Below, piece by piece: positions 7,349 through 15,821 of a stretch of DNA of 64,000 nt. Under the pieces are notes generated by a model, which saw only the letters and a list, made by a program, of their open reading frames with translations, was not told the origin of the DNA and ran no database searches. The stretch is from Halorussus halophilus (GTDB lineage: Archaea; Halobacteriota; Halobacteria; Halobacteriales; Haladaptataceae), in NCBI RefSeq assembly GCF_008831545.1, contig NZ_CP044523.1, positions 682,001 through 746,000 on the forward strand. The letters run 5' to 3'. Each line of letters opens with the position of its first letter. The first letter of the stretch is position 1. The position numbers and the translations under genes were made by a program.

Positions 7349-8311
7349 ATGGTTGATTACAACGGACTACTGCTTTTTAACCAAATTCATCAGCTATCAT
7401 CTCCTATAGAACTCGACAGTTTTGGCAATAAGCTCACAATGGAGATTAAGGATGAGGTTGAGCCAACACAAAAGCAGGAGTCGATAGAGGAGATTTTTCT
7501 CCCCGCTCGGACTCTGGATGAGCCTTTACCGAAGTATTTCTTCCGTTTCCTGGATGAGGAGTGCAGATGGTTTAGATATACAGTGAGAGAGCTCAAAGCG
7601 GAAGAGGGAATTAACACTGATGGAGATTTGTCTACATTTTACAAACCGGAAGAACGCACTTGTGATATATTTCTAACATCGGGGGGATATGTGTTTTTCA
7701 GAGGGGCAAAATCAGAAATACAGGGGTTTGTCGACCGCTTTTATTCACGACTCAGGGATATAGGAATTAACCGCCACCACAAGGAAATAAGATTCGATTC
7801 AGATTACTTACTTTGGATTTTCTATCACTATCGACTCAACAAATCTCTTCCTACTGAACTAGGAGTGGACTTACTAACGGATGCCAAAGTTGTCGGCGAT
7901 CGAGACAGGGTTGGTAGTTTTAATCGTGTCTCTGGTTCAACCGATGTCGGTAAGTCGGCACCCGTTCTGACAGGAATTCTGAATGGAAAAAATATCTCAA
8001 TGTTAGGAGGAGTTTTCACTTTAGACGGGATAAAAATAACTGCAGATATCGAGGTGGACGGCCGAATCCATATAAAGACAGATAATACCATCAACCAGCT
8101 TAATCAAGAGGGCCGTATTGTCACTTCAGTAGTTTTCCTACAGGGATTATGCAAACTTCGGGAACATTGGCAAAAGTTGGAGAATTCTAAACGTTATCCA
8201 CCCATAGAATTCTTCGAAGAAATATCTGATAATTTGGAGAACGCGGGGGTAGAGGTCCAGATTGCTATAGAGCCAGTTATCGAAGAATATCGGAAAAAAC
8301 GGGAGAGATAG
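7349..8311 (+). CDS. Uncharacterised protein, paralogue of 10833-11861
   Basis: A 320-residue protein of no family I know. Its C-terminal 170 residues align clearly with the gene at 10833-11861. Shared blocks include DYLLWIF/DFLLWVF, LLTDAKV/MLTDAEI, STDVGKSAPVL/STDITKSAPVL, DGRIHIK/DGRVHIK, YPPIEFF/YPPLEFF and GVEVQ/GVEVT. The N-terminal halves are more divergent. It is followed after 4 nt by the AlbA_2 gene, so the two form an operon. Codons are strongly A/T-biased compared with the host. It looks soluble, with no signal or membrane segment. Confidence 0.75.
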   Translation: MVDYNGLLLFNQIHQLSSPIELDSFGNKLTMEIKDEVEPTQKQESIEEIFLPARTLDEPLPKYFFRFLDEECRWFRYTVRELKAEEGINTDGDLSTFYKPEERTCDIFLTSGGYVFFRGAKSEIQGFVDRFYSRLRDIGINRHHKEIRFDSDYLLWIFYHYRLNKSLPTELGVDLLTDAKVVGDRDRVGSFNRVSGSTDVGKSAPVLTGILNGKNISMLGGVFTLDGIKITADIEVDGRIHIKTDNTINQLNQEGRIVTSVVFLQGLCKLREHWQKLENSKRYPPIEFFEEISDNLENAGVEVQIAIEPVIEEYRKKRER

Positions 8312-8315
8312 AATA

Positions 8316-8783
8316 ATGGTAGAGATATACGAACAAGAGGAAGCCTCTATCGGGGTAGCCGAAATCAAATTAGCAAAAGAAGCAGGTAGAGGTGAGAAAA
8401 CAGAATTTTATGCAGCCATACCTGAAGAGGATGAAGATCTTGCAGTAACGGCATGCAGTCTAGCAAACAATGGTGGTGGTCAAATACTTATAGGGGTTGA
8501 TAAAACTGGGAAAGTAATTGGACTGGAAAGTGGGGATGTTGAGGATGACGTAAAAGATATCCTTGACCGGGATATTGAAAGGAAACTGGATCGGACGTAT
8601 GTCACATCTAGTGTGGAATTGGAAAAGGAAACAATTTTAGCAATTGTGGTCAGTGACTTCAAAAGATATCCTCTAACAGCAGATGGTAGATTTTATCTTC
8701 GTCATCAAGATGAAGACGTACTACTCTCCCCTGACGAAGTTTGCGATCTTATGAGACAGAGCCCAGTTTTGAAAGAGAAGTAA
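8316..8783 (+). CDS. AlbA_2 (Schlafen-type) domain protein
   Basis: A 155-residue protein made essentially of one AlbA_2 domain. After an N-terminal strand it shows E-F-Y-A-A-I-P, then ACSLANNGGGQILIGVDKTG (about 48-67) with KVIGLESG, the hallmark of this family, then ILAIVVSDFKRYPL and GRFYLRHQ. AlbA_2 domains bind nucleic acid and occur in transcription regulators and Schlafen-like RNases. Here the domain stands alone without helicase or HTH. Coupled to the preceding gene (4-nt gap), so it may be the nucleic-acid-binding or effector partner of that unknown protein (inference). Confidence 0.85.
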   Translation: MVEIYEQEEASIGVAEIKLAKEAGRGEKTEFYAAIPEEDEDLAVTACSLANNGGGQILIGVDKTGKVIGLESGDVEDDVKDILDRDIERKLDRTYVTSSVELEKETILAIVVSDFKRYPLTADGRFYLRHQDEDVLLSPDEVCDLMRQSPVLKEK

Positions 8784-8936
8784 TTAATAAGGTACTCTTA
8801 CTCACTGCCAGAGTATTCAGCACCTCAGGTGTTTGGACAGAAGTGCAGCGGGTCAGGCTGAATTAGGTCTTTCATTTATTGCAATATAAAGTATAACTCA
8901 AAACATCTTTACCGGTCTTGTCTGAAGGGACGAGTA

Positions 8937-9407
8937 ATGAGTGTTTGGGCTGAAATTGCAAAGCGGATTGTCCCAGATTATGAGAGTAGAATCGCATCAC
9001 GGGACGTGCTTAAGAGCCAGTATCAGGAGGCACTAAAAGACTTAGAAGCAGGGGACCCAATGGGTTTTCCAGAAAATCCTTGGAAACAGCATGAATTAGG
9101 AGACAGTGTCTTTGACCATCATCTGAAGACAAAGAAGATCATCCAAGAAAAGGGGGCAAAGAAAGGCGGTAAACACCACATACCTGAAAGTGATATGGAC
9201 GAGGTCAAAACCGCGTTAGACGATACGGTTAAACGGATTAGAAGGGTGAATTTAAAAGACAAGATTGCTAGAACGGGGTGGGCTGTTCTACTTCTGGCAG
9301 GAATAGTGATATCGCTCTATATCGCTATTGTAGGTCTGGATTCGGTAATCAAGAGCCTATTTTCGATGGGTGCGGGAAATGCTTCAGCTACCACAGTGTC
9401 TTTCTAA
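8937..9407 (+). CDS. Hypothetical single-span membrane protein
   Basis: A 156-residue protein with a charged, helical cytoplasmic part and one membrane helix (about 113-134, WAVLLLAGIVISLYIAIVGL), then a short tail. No family recognised. It begins 153 nt after the AlbA_2 gene on the same strand; the A/T-rich upstream text (TATAAAGTATAA near 8886) suggests its own promoter. Its stop faces the minus-strand gene ending at 9495. Confidence 0.65.
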   Translation: MSVWAEIAKRIVPDYESRIASRDVLKSQYQEALKDLEAGDPMGFPENPWKQHELGDSVFDHHLKTKKIIQEKGAKKGGKHHIPESDMDEVKTALDDTVKRIRRVNLKDKIARTGWAVLLLAGIVISLYIAIVGLDSVIKSLFSMGAGNASATTVSF

Positions 9408-9494
9408 ATTTGTTGGGTGTATTCTCTCCAATTAGCATTCCTACCAAACGGTTGGCGTGGTGCCCGTTGGGTAGGAGGGGAGCTTATTATTGCC

Positions 9495-10133
9495 TCAGGA
9501 ATTCACATTAATGACATCGAACTCAGAGAGTATTCGACCACTGCTTCCATCGATAAGTTTTAAACTATGATATCGCCCCCCATCAGCCACATCCCGTTCA
9601 GGAAATACCTCGATAGTGAGTGGGAATTCGTATTCAGAAACGGATTCACAACTGAGTACATTATTCACGGGATTGTACTCGTGTTCGCTTCGAGGTTTGG
9701 TTCGCAGTTCAGCACCAATCTCAGATGACGGCTGCAATTTTAGTTTGAATCTGTTAGTGAAGCGCGAAAGCCGAACACTCCCGTGGAGGACCAATTCCTC
9801 GCCCTGAATCATGGCCATATTCCGCTGCTCGGACATTACATCTGGCTGCCGTTCACCCTCAACAAGGTGGGTGGGTGTACAATTCACATCAGTCCCGAAT
9901 GGTCGCCCTGACCAGTAGTTATAGCCCAACGATAGAAGGAGACACATGAGTGCTCCCCCACCCAAGACGAACTTTTGCCATAAATTGGGAACGAAGCCAT
10001 TTATTCCAAATAGTATCGACGCAACGGTGACTGCTGTATAGCCGAGGTTAGTCTCGCGATAATGGCCTACGAACTTTTGGAGAATCCGTTTGAGCGATTG
10101 CCATCGTGAAGGATCGCTCATAGCCATACTCAA
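9495..10133 (-). CDS. Hypothetical two-span membrane protein
   Basis: A 212-residue protein. The N-terminal amphipathic part is followed by two membrane helices (about 32-49 and 54-72) and a C-terminal domain of about 130 residues, beta-rich in appearance (ELVLHGSVRLSRFTNRFKLKL). Alternative starts at Met3 and Met5 are possible. It begins 3 nt after the stop of the gene at 10137, so the two are one operon. No family recognised. The plan of a two-helix anchor with a soluble domain is common for membrane-acting effectors, but nothing proves that role here. Confidence 0.7.
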   Translation of the reverse strand: MSMAMSDPSRWQSLKRILQKFVGHYRETNLGYTAVTVASILFGINGFVPNLWQKFVLGGGALMCLLLSLGYNYWSGRPFGTDVNCTPTHLVEGERQPDVMSEQRNMAMIQGEELVLHGSVRLSRFTNRFKLKLQPSSEIGAELRTKPRSEHEYNPVNNVLSCESVSEYEFPLTIEVFPERDVADGGRYHSLKLIDGSSGRILSEFDVINVNS

Positions 10134-10136
10134 TCG

Positions 10137-10772
10137 TTAATTTCCAGTGAGGACTTCCCGTTCGAAAAGTTGGATAATATATTCTCTACCATCTGGCCAG
10201 TCGGACTCTATCTGGAGACCTCCTTGCTGATAGCGTACAACAATTTGGTGTTCGTCGACAACGAATCCCACTTCTGCATTCTCGATCGTATAGTTGCCAA
10301 TCACGGCCTCTCGAGAGACACCTTCAATTTCCCGATACGGGACTTCTTGACCCCCCTCCAGCACGTGAATTTCTATGATGCTGTCCGCCTGACCAAGAAA
10401 CGTCCAAAGTGCATCCTCAGGTGCATGGAGATTACGATAGATGGTGAATCCCTGTGGAATAGCGTCCGCAATATGCTGGGCAATTTGATCAACAGACTCA
10501 ACATCGGTTTGTAACTCTAGAATGAATAATTCTGAGCCGTCACGGTACTCAAAATTTAGTTCAATATCTCGGCCAGGAGTGTACTGAGATGGCTCGTCAT
10601 ACACAATTGTACCCTGATATGACTGTTGGGAAAACGGATAGTCGTCATGAAGAGGCTCGACAGACTGAGAGGTGATAGACTGAAGTGAGAGCCGTGCCGT
10701 CGATAACTCCGGAAGACGCTCCGCTAAGGAGGATTTAGCGGTGTCCGCACGACGGAGATTAGAGACACCCAT
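10137..10772 (-). CDS. Hypothetical soluble protein
   Basis: A 211-residue acidic protein without signal or membrane helices. It has alternating beta-type segments (GTIVYDE, IELNFEYRDGSELFILEL, IIEIHVLEGGQEV, VGFVVDEHQIVVRYQQ) suggesting a beta-rich domain. No family recognised. It is translated just before the two-span membrane protein (3-nt gap), and lies 60 nt downstream of the paralogue gene at 10833-11861 on the same strand, so all three may be co-transcribed. Confidence 0.7.
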   Translation of the reverse strand: MGVSNLRRADTAKSSLAERLPELSTARLSLQSITSQSVEPLHDDYPFSQQSYQGTIVYDEPSQYTPGRDIELNFEYRDGSELFILELQTDVESVDQIAQHIADAIPQGFTIYRNLHAPEDALWTFLGQADSIIEIHVLEGGQEVPYREIEGVSREAVIGNYTIENAEVGFVVDEHQIVVRYQQGGLQIESDWPDGREYIIQLFEREVLTGN

Positions 10773-10832
10773 CGTATCTCACACTAGTGTATTGTAGTGT
10801 ATATACCATAGCATTTTGGCTGAGCTCGTGAA

Positions 10833-11861
10833 TTACTCCTCAAACTCACTGAGCCCTGACTGGTATTCGTTGTAGTCTTTTGGGCTTCCCTTTTGTCGAT
10901 ACTCGTCAACAACATCGTCGATCGAAAATGTAACCTCTACACCTTGGCGTTCGCACTCTTTATAGATGTCTGTGAAAAATTCGAGTGGAGGGTAACGATA
11001 TTCAGAGTCCAGGTTCATCCAGTACTGATAAAGGTCAGTGAATTCTCGGAGGAAAGCTAAAGCGATAGCCATTCGCTCAATATCTGGTGAGCCCTGGATA
11101 GCGTGGTCAGCTTTGATGTGTACTCGACCATCCGTAGCGATTCGAACTCGCACGAATCTGCCAGCCAACCCAAATACGCCCTCTAGAGCTACAAGCCCTT
11201 TCTGACTTAGTACACCAATCAAGACAGGTGCCGATTTTGTAATATCTGTTGAATCATCGACCTTACTATGTTGGCCAAACAGATCAGGTTCATTACCACG
11301 GATTTCAGCGTCAGTAAGCATGTTCACCGAAAGATTCCCTGGCAGGTCTTCGTTATTTTTCTCTTTTGAGAACACCCAAAGTAAGAAGTCCGGATTAAAT
11401 TCGAAATCTCGAAGAGAAAGATAGTCTTCAAGTGTCTCTGAGAGCAGTTGGCGCGCCGTCTCGGCTTTTGATTTGTCCGACTTTATAAATAGATAGTCCG
11501 GTGATGCCCAATAACCGTCGAACGTCGAATAACCACGAAGGGTCGGATGTGTGTCCGTTACACCATCAACCTCCGTATCTCGGTATTCCCACTTTTCCTC
11601 CTTATACCGAAATGCATGAATTTCTCCTAGGAGTTCCTCTATCCGTCGGTCAATCGCAGGTTCATCAGCAATATAATCAGCAAATGGTAACGTCTGGTAG
11701 CCACGTCCGGGTTGCCCTATTGATCCATTCTTGTAGTCGACCAGTTCTTCCTCAATGACATGGTCAAAGTCAAAATTTGCATCAAGAATATCAGTCATAT
11801 GAAGACCATTGAATACAAGTTGTCCCTCATACGAGAAGGCCTCTATTTGTTCAAGACTCAT
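10833..11861 (-). CDS. Uncharacterised protein, paralogue of 7349-8311
   Basis: I use the ATG at 11861 (MSLEQIEAFSYEGQLVFNG); a longer frame upstream overlaps non-coding text. The product is 342 residues. The C-terminal half matches the 7349 protein in the same order of motifs (FLLWVF, MLTDAEI, STDITKSAPVL, DGRVHIKADHAIQ, YPPLEFF, GVEVTFSIDDVVDEYRQK). It has higher-GC, more host-like codons than its paralogue, so the two copies probably have different histories. It heads a minus-strand set with 10137-10772 and 9495-10133. Function unknown. Confidence 0.75.
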   Translation of the reverse strand: MSLEQIEAFSYEGQLVFNGLHMTDILDANFDFDHVIEEELVDYKNGSIGQPGRGYQTLPFADYIADEPAIDRRIEELLGEIHAFRYKEEKWEYRDTEVDGVTDTHPTLRGYSTFDGYWASPDYLFIKSDKSKAETARQLLSETLEDYLSLRDFEFNPDFLLWVFSKEKNNEDLPGNLSVNMLTDAEIRGNEPDLFGQHSKVDDSTDITKSAPVLIGVLSQKGLVALEGVFGLAGRFVRVRIATDGRVHIKADHAIQGSPDIERMAIALAFLREFTDLYQYWMNLDSEYRYPPLEFFTDIYKECERQGVEVTFSIDDVVDEYRQKGSPKDYNEYQSGLSEFEE

Positions 11862-11936
11862 TTTAGTATAAGATGTTATCTGTCTTCGGTAAATACCTTT
11901 TGAACTACACGTGACACGAATTCTGTTTATAATGTA

Positions 11937-12083
11937 TGCTCCGACTACTACCTCAAACACGGCTGTTTCCGGCCCGAAGACACGACCGAGGACAACCTCG
12001 TCGCTGACCGTAAGATTACGAACGCGAAAGTGACCACCAAGATCAGGCGCGAGACCGACGACCTACCCGGCTACCAGTGGTAA
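11937..12083 (+). pseudogene. C-terminal gene fragment
   Basis: An open frame ending at TAA (12081-12083) reads DYYLKHGCFRPEDTTEDNLV and closes DDLPGYQW. It uses GC-rich haloarchaeal codons (CTC, GAC, AAC, GTC) unlike the surrounding text, but has no start and no recognisable remainder. It is probably the last ~48 codons of a gene lost by recombination. Parent family not recognised. Confidence 0.4.
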
Positions 12084-12189
12084 CTGACCGTCGCACATTC
12101 TACAGGGAGTTTGCTTCGCAGTTTCAAAGGTTAGAGTACTGGCTTTTCCTAACCCACAATTTGAATATCTTCGAGAATGTGGGTTAGGT

Positions 12190-12573
12190 ATGAATCCAGC
12201 ACCGAGTGAACCACTCACGCCCGATCTCCCAAAATATCTCGTCGAGAATATCGAACGTCAAAGTCCAGATCGGCTTGAGACGATCGCGACGTGGGCGAGC
12301 GAACTCGCAGAGCACAAACGCAAGATACGCGAGCTTGAAGCCGAACACCAACGAGAAGAGCGAGGAATTGACGACGAACAGCGCGAAGAACTCGAAAAAC
12401 GGGAAATCTCAATGGAGCCAGACGACTATGAGAATGTCCCCGAGAATGGGGCGTATATCACGGTGAAGACGATTGACGAGAACGACTACTTCTATTGGCA
12501 GTGGCGTTCAGAGTCGAGCAAACGTGCTCCCGATAAGAGTAAGTATATTTCACCGGTAAAACCAAAGGATTGA
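12190..12573 (+). CDS. Small coiled-coil protein, DUF6788-like C-terminus
   Basis: A 127-residue protein. An N-terminal region (TPDLPKYLVENIERQSPDRLETI) and a charged coiled coil (about 35-78, EHKRKIRELEAEHQREE) precede a compact C-terminal motif, GAYITVKTIDENDYFYWQWR...KSKYISPV. The motif resembles the YVKTI-YYYLQWREG-KSKYIGPV pattern of DUF6788-type proteins common on archaeal mobile elements. ATG start at 12190. A GTG-started gene follows after 10 nt, so the two probably form a pair. A regulator or antitoxin role is possible but unproven. Confidence 0.7.
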   Translation: MNPAPSEPLTPDLPKYLVENIERQSPDRLETIATWASELAEHKRKIRELEAEHQREERGIDDEQREELEKREISMEPDDYENVPENGAYITVKTIDENDYFYWQWRSESSKRAPDKSKYISPVKPKD

Positions 12574-12583
12574 ACTCCCCTGA

Positions 12584-12784
12584 GTGTGCTCGACCGGAAA
12601 CTGTAAAGTCGTCATATTTCGCTCAACGCATACGCAATGGGTGGTTGGAATCATTGAGGATACCGAGATTAAAGAATTCGCTGAGCGCGCAGTCAACGTC
12701 GAGCGCCTCAACGAGTCCTTCCCAATCGAGGTAGTCGGGCTCGATGATCGCATCGATCACTGCGAGTTTCTTGGGAGTGAATAG
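12584..12784 (+). CDS. Small hypothetical protein (66 aa)
   Basis: GTG start at 12584, 10 nt after the preceding stop. The residues CKVVIFRSTHTQWVVGIIED and the following acidic helix give it a compact alpha/beta look. No family recognised. It is kept as a gene because of its coding composition and tight spacing with the upstream gene, consistent with a two-gene unit. Confidence 0.5.
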   Translation: MCSTGNCKVVIFRSTHTQWVVGIIEDTEIKEFAERAVNVERLNESFPIEVVGLDDRIDHCEFLGSE

Positions 12785-12934
12785 GCGAGCGACATCTGCG
12801 ACCTGAGCTTGTGACTCAACCCTCTTGTCTCAAGATCGTCGTCTCTTCTCTGACTTATCCCTCAAATGCGGGGCTTGTCGAATCCGACATACAAGCCCAT
12901 GGGTAGGTTACGTACACTGTGAGAGAACATCCCC

Positions 12935-13030
12935 TATATAATTGATTGAACGCATATTAAGAATATAGGAATTAAATTAATCTATATTTAGAATAGTAGT
13001 TAATAACGTCGTATCTATAATTGTTTCCAT
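12935..13030. other. Very A/T-rich tract upstream of replication block
   Basis: A tract of nearly uninterrupted A/T with ATATAATTGATTG, ATATTAAGAATATAGGAATTAAATTAATC and TATATTTAGAATAG stands out from its surroundings. It lies in the gap 12785-13072, upstream of the plus-strand genes that end in the primase-like gene. It could hold promoters or a replication origin. I see no clear iterons, so an origin is only a suggestion. Confidence 0.4.
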
Positions 13031-13072
13031 CTAGTTTAGACACATTGATGAAGGGTCCCGAATCCAATCCAA

Positions 13073-13591
13073 GTGCGAATGACGACGAAACAAACGCAAA
13101 GCAGAATAGAAAATCCCGGGTATCAATTCCCGATCCTGTACAGTCGAGTCTGCAAAAACTGTGGAAACCAGTGGGACGACCGAGCTTCGATACGAGAGAC
13201 AGCCTGTCGTGCGTGTAAAACGCACGGAGAAAACCGGGTGGAATACATCCTGATAGAGGACAATGAGGGAAGTCTGGGATTCGATCACTACTCCCTCCTC
13301 TCGCCCGCGGGAGACGGCGATGCGGAACTCATCGCGGATGTAAATCCCGAACTTTCGGAAGATCATCCGTTCTGGCCACAAACCTCGGGATGGCTGTTCG
13401 AGACCCTTTCGAAGTCAGGATGGGAACACATAACAGAAGCCACGGAAGAGGTAGTTTTCTCCGCTGAGAATCCGGAAATAAGATTGGACGAGGTTCGGGT
13501 ATGGTTCGACGCAGTATGCGATTACGTCGATAATGGCCGAACTGACATTGCGTGTGTTGCCGAGATCAACAATCAGCGAGTTGCGACTTAG
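13073..13591 (+). CDS. Zinc-finger protein, hypothetical
   Basis: GTG at 13073 or, just as likely, ATG at 13079 (MTTKQTQSR). The 170-172-residue product has an N-terminal zinc finger (CKNCGNQW...CRACKTHG, near 27-49), then an acidic alpha/beta domain with no family I recognise (FWPQTSGWLFETLSKSGWEH). It is the first of four plus-strand genes leading to the primase-like gene and may belong to the replication block. An overlapping frame at 13021 is a shadow. Confidence 0.65.
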   Translation: MRMTTKQTQSRIENPGYQFPILYSRVCKNCGNQWDDRASIRETACRACKTHGENRVEYILIEDNEGSLGFDHYSLLSPAGDGDAELIADVNPELSEDHPFWPQTSGWLFETLSKSGWEHITEATEEVVFSAENPEIRLDEVRVWFDAVCDYVDNGRTDIACVAEINNQRVAT

Positions 13592-13618
13592 AGTCGTCAA
13601 ATCGCACAAGGCGCAGGG

Positions 13619-13897
13619 ATGACCCAAGCCGTAGGTGACTACTGTGCGCTGGCTAGTGGACTCTATTGGGTGTCAGAAATTGTTGCCCTTCTAGAGGAGA
13701 TTGCAAGAGGAGGTGAAACTCCGAACATCACGGTCAGCGGAGATGCCGGAATAATCGGCCCACACTACGGAACTGTTTCCACAAACAATACTCAGCTCGC
13801 ACACCAGACATTAGTGAGTGAGCTCCTCGAAAAGTTCGACGTTTCTCTTGAGCGGGTGAAACGGACCGACAACCCCGCCAGGTCAGTTCTCGGATAA
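13619..13897 (+). CDS. Small hypothetical protein (92 aa)
   Basis: ATG at 13619, 27 nt after the preceding stop. N-terminal helices (LASGLYWVSEIVALLEEIAR) are followed by a strand/Gly region (NITVSGDAGIIGPHYGTVS) and a C-terminal helix. No family recognised. It sits between the zinc-finger gene and the replication pair and is probably co-transcribed with them. Confidence 0.55.
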   Translation: MTQAVGDYCALASGLYWVSEIVALLEEIARGGETPNITVSGDAGIIGPHYGTVSTNNTQLAHQTLVSELLEKFDVSLERVKRTDNPARSVLG

Positions 13898-13956
13898 AAG
13901 AAAACAGTAGCGATAATCAAGCCCTTAATTTCCAATAGCTAACAGCATATTCAAAA

Positions 13957-14634
13957 ATGACGATAAAAGCCCACCAATTGGCGCATTCCCCCGACGATAC
14001 AGTCTGCGAACTAGTGATTGATCCCGCAGGAGCTGGAAATCCCGAAGCAGCTGTCGACGCAGATGATGAGCACTACAGATATTCCGACATCACGCCAGAC
14101 TGGGTCGACCAGGAGCCGACGGTGACGTCCTTCCGGACCAACGAGGTTCGTGAGACCGGATATTCATATCAAAGAAAAGAGAAGTTCGAGAGATTTTGGC
14201 GACTCGATAACGGACTCGATATTGATCCGACAAACCCAAAGCTCGGCGTGGATGCTGGGTACTACAGTGACAAGTATGCGACTACGGGAGAGAGTGATGA
14301 CCCTTTAGCTCGCGAAAACCACCGCAGAGCAGATGCTATCTGCCAGTCATTAGAACTACCGAGCGAGGTGTGCAACAGAGTCTTCAATCTCGTGCAAAAC
14401 ACCGATAAGAAATGTTTCAATCGACATGGCGGTATTGATGCGGGAATCTTGGGATTCAGTGTCCTGGCTCTCTGTGAGTATTTCGGATTTTCACAGTTAG
14501 ACGAAATCCGAAATACAGAGTACTGGTCTGACGTCGAAGAGACTGCTGACGAGCTCGGAGTTCGAGGCACGAGTGGACGTCAATTCCGAAATCTGATCGA
14601 CTATATTGATGAGAGATTCTGGGAGGGGAGATAA
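13957..14634 (+). CDS. Conserved partner of the primase-like gene
   Basis: A 225-residue protein. The N-terminal half is acidic and loop-rich. The C-terminal half (about 115-222) is all-helical: ADAICQSLELPSEVCNRVFNL, then GIDAGILGFSVLALCEYFGF, then LIDYIDERFW. That layout recalls one cyclin-type repeat as in TFB-like proteins, but I see no zinc ribbon and do not assign it. Its stop overlaps the ATG of the primase-like gene by one base (TAATG), showing tight coupling. A role in replication initiation or its control is inferred from this coupling. Confidence 0.65.
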   Translation: MTIKAHQLAHSPDDTVCELVIDPAGAGNPEAAVDADDEHYRYSDITPDWVDQEPTVTSFRTNEVRETGYSYQRKEKFERFWRLDNGLDIDPTNPKLGVDAGYYSDKYATTGESDDPLARENHRRADAICQSLELPSEVCNRVFNLVQNTDKKCFNRHGGIDAGILGFSVLALCEYFGFSQLDEIRNTEYWSDVEETADELGVRGTSGRQFRNLIDYIDERFWEGR

Positions 14635-15821
14635 TGTCGGACTCGAATAATTTCCACGGTGGGGAGCTACGGCCGGATTATAAAGACGATATCCCTTCCG
14701 ACATCAGAGATAGGGAGCAGTGGCTCGTGGCCAAGATCGACAAAAACGGGAAGAAACCTCCCTTGAAACCCACGAACCCGACTTCGATTGTTGACGGGCT
14801 CACGTTCGAAGAAGCGATACAGCTCGCTAACGAACCACAAACAAACACCCAAATATCGAATCGACTACGGTCAAATGAACCGACCGTTGTCGGGTTTATG
14901 ATGTCCTCTAGGGACCCATTCGCATTCATTGACTGGGATGACGTACGCGACCCCCAGATTGGTGATATGAGTATTCCGGATCCGATTCTTACTGCGGTGT
15001 CTAGTCTCGGTTCATATACCGAGATATCACCATCCGGTACAGGGATGAAAACATTCGTTCATATGGATGACTCGCTTCGAGAACTCCTAGCCGACTACGG
15101 GAACCGGATCAATCTCGACCTGAAGACAGTCGGGGATCTTGACGCGATGCCTCACTTAGAAATCTACTCTGAGAAACACTATACGACCGTAACAGCGAAC
15201 ATTTTCACTGATCCGGACACCAATCAGCGGTTCGACCGGATTGACCACGGATGTTCGGATCTCGGCCAGTTTATCGAAACTAATTCTGCAGACTCTGGTC
15301 TCTCCAAAGGGAGTGATTACGATCACACCGAGAATTGCAGAGAGTCAGAGAGTGAAACCACCGTTGACAACCGAGAGAGTGAGAAGGCCGAAAAAGGCCT
15401 TAGTTTGACTAGCATTGGTAAGAGATCGGCCCATCGCTGTCGGTATTCCAGTGACGATAAGAACAAGGAATGGATTCCAGGCGACTGGATTGAACTAAAC
15501 GGTAAGCCCACTGTCGAACAAATACGGGCGACCGGCTATGCCCTTGAAGGGGACTTTCGCGCGCTGTGGGAGGGGAACGTTTCGGGGTATCCGACTACCA
15601 GCGAGGCCGATAACGCGTTAGTTAGCAGACTCTGGTATTATGCTGGTGACCCGAGTCTAGTTGATCGCTCGTTTCGTCAGTCTCAGTTATACGGTATTCG
15701 TGTTCGTCACGGAGAGCGTGACACCCCTAAGTGGGACCGGTCCTCGTACAGGGAAGCGACAATAAATTCTACCCAGGATAACGACAGATACGATGGCCGA
15801 TACCTGGATCCACACGCGTAG
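14634..15821 (+). CDS. Primase-polymerase-like replication protein
   Basis: A 395-residue protein with features of plasmid/virus archaeo-eukaryotic primases (NrS-1 polymerase-like). WLVAKIDKNGKKPPLKP lies near 30; the acidic pair is in FAFIDWDDV (Asp100, Asp102); SYTEISPSGTGMKTFVH lies at 127-143; HLEIYSEKHYTTVTA at 174-188 supplies the His and the family's strand motif. A charged linker (205-265) leads to a C-terminal helical domain (ADNALVSRLWYYAGDPSLVDRSF) like the helix-bundle domain of that family. No helicase motifs are present, so unwinding would need another protein. This is the likely replication gene of the element. Confidence 0.8.
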   Translation: MSDSNNFHGGELRPDYKDDIPSDIRDREQWLVAKIDKNGKKPPLKPTNPTSIVDGLTFEEAIQLANEPQTNTQISNRLRSNEPTVVGFMMSSRDPFAFIDWDDVRDPQIGDMSIPDPILTAVSSLGSYTEISPSGTGMKTFVHMDDSLRELLADYGNRINLDLKTVGDLDAMPHLEIYSEKHYTTVTANIFTDPDTNQRFDRIDHGCSDLGQFIETNSADSGLSKGSDYDHTENCRESESETTVDNRESEKAEKGLSLTSIGKRSAHRCRYSSDDKNKEWIPGDWIELNGKPTVEQIRATGYALEGDFRALWEGNVSGYPTTSEADNALVSRLWYYAGDPSLVDRSFRQSQLYGIRVRHGERDTPKWDRSSYREATINSTQDNDRYDGRYLDPHA

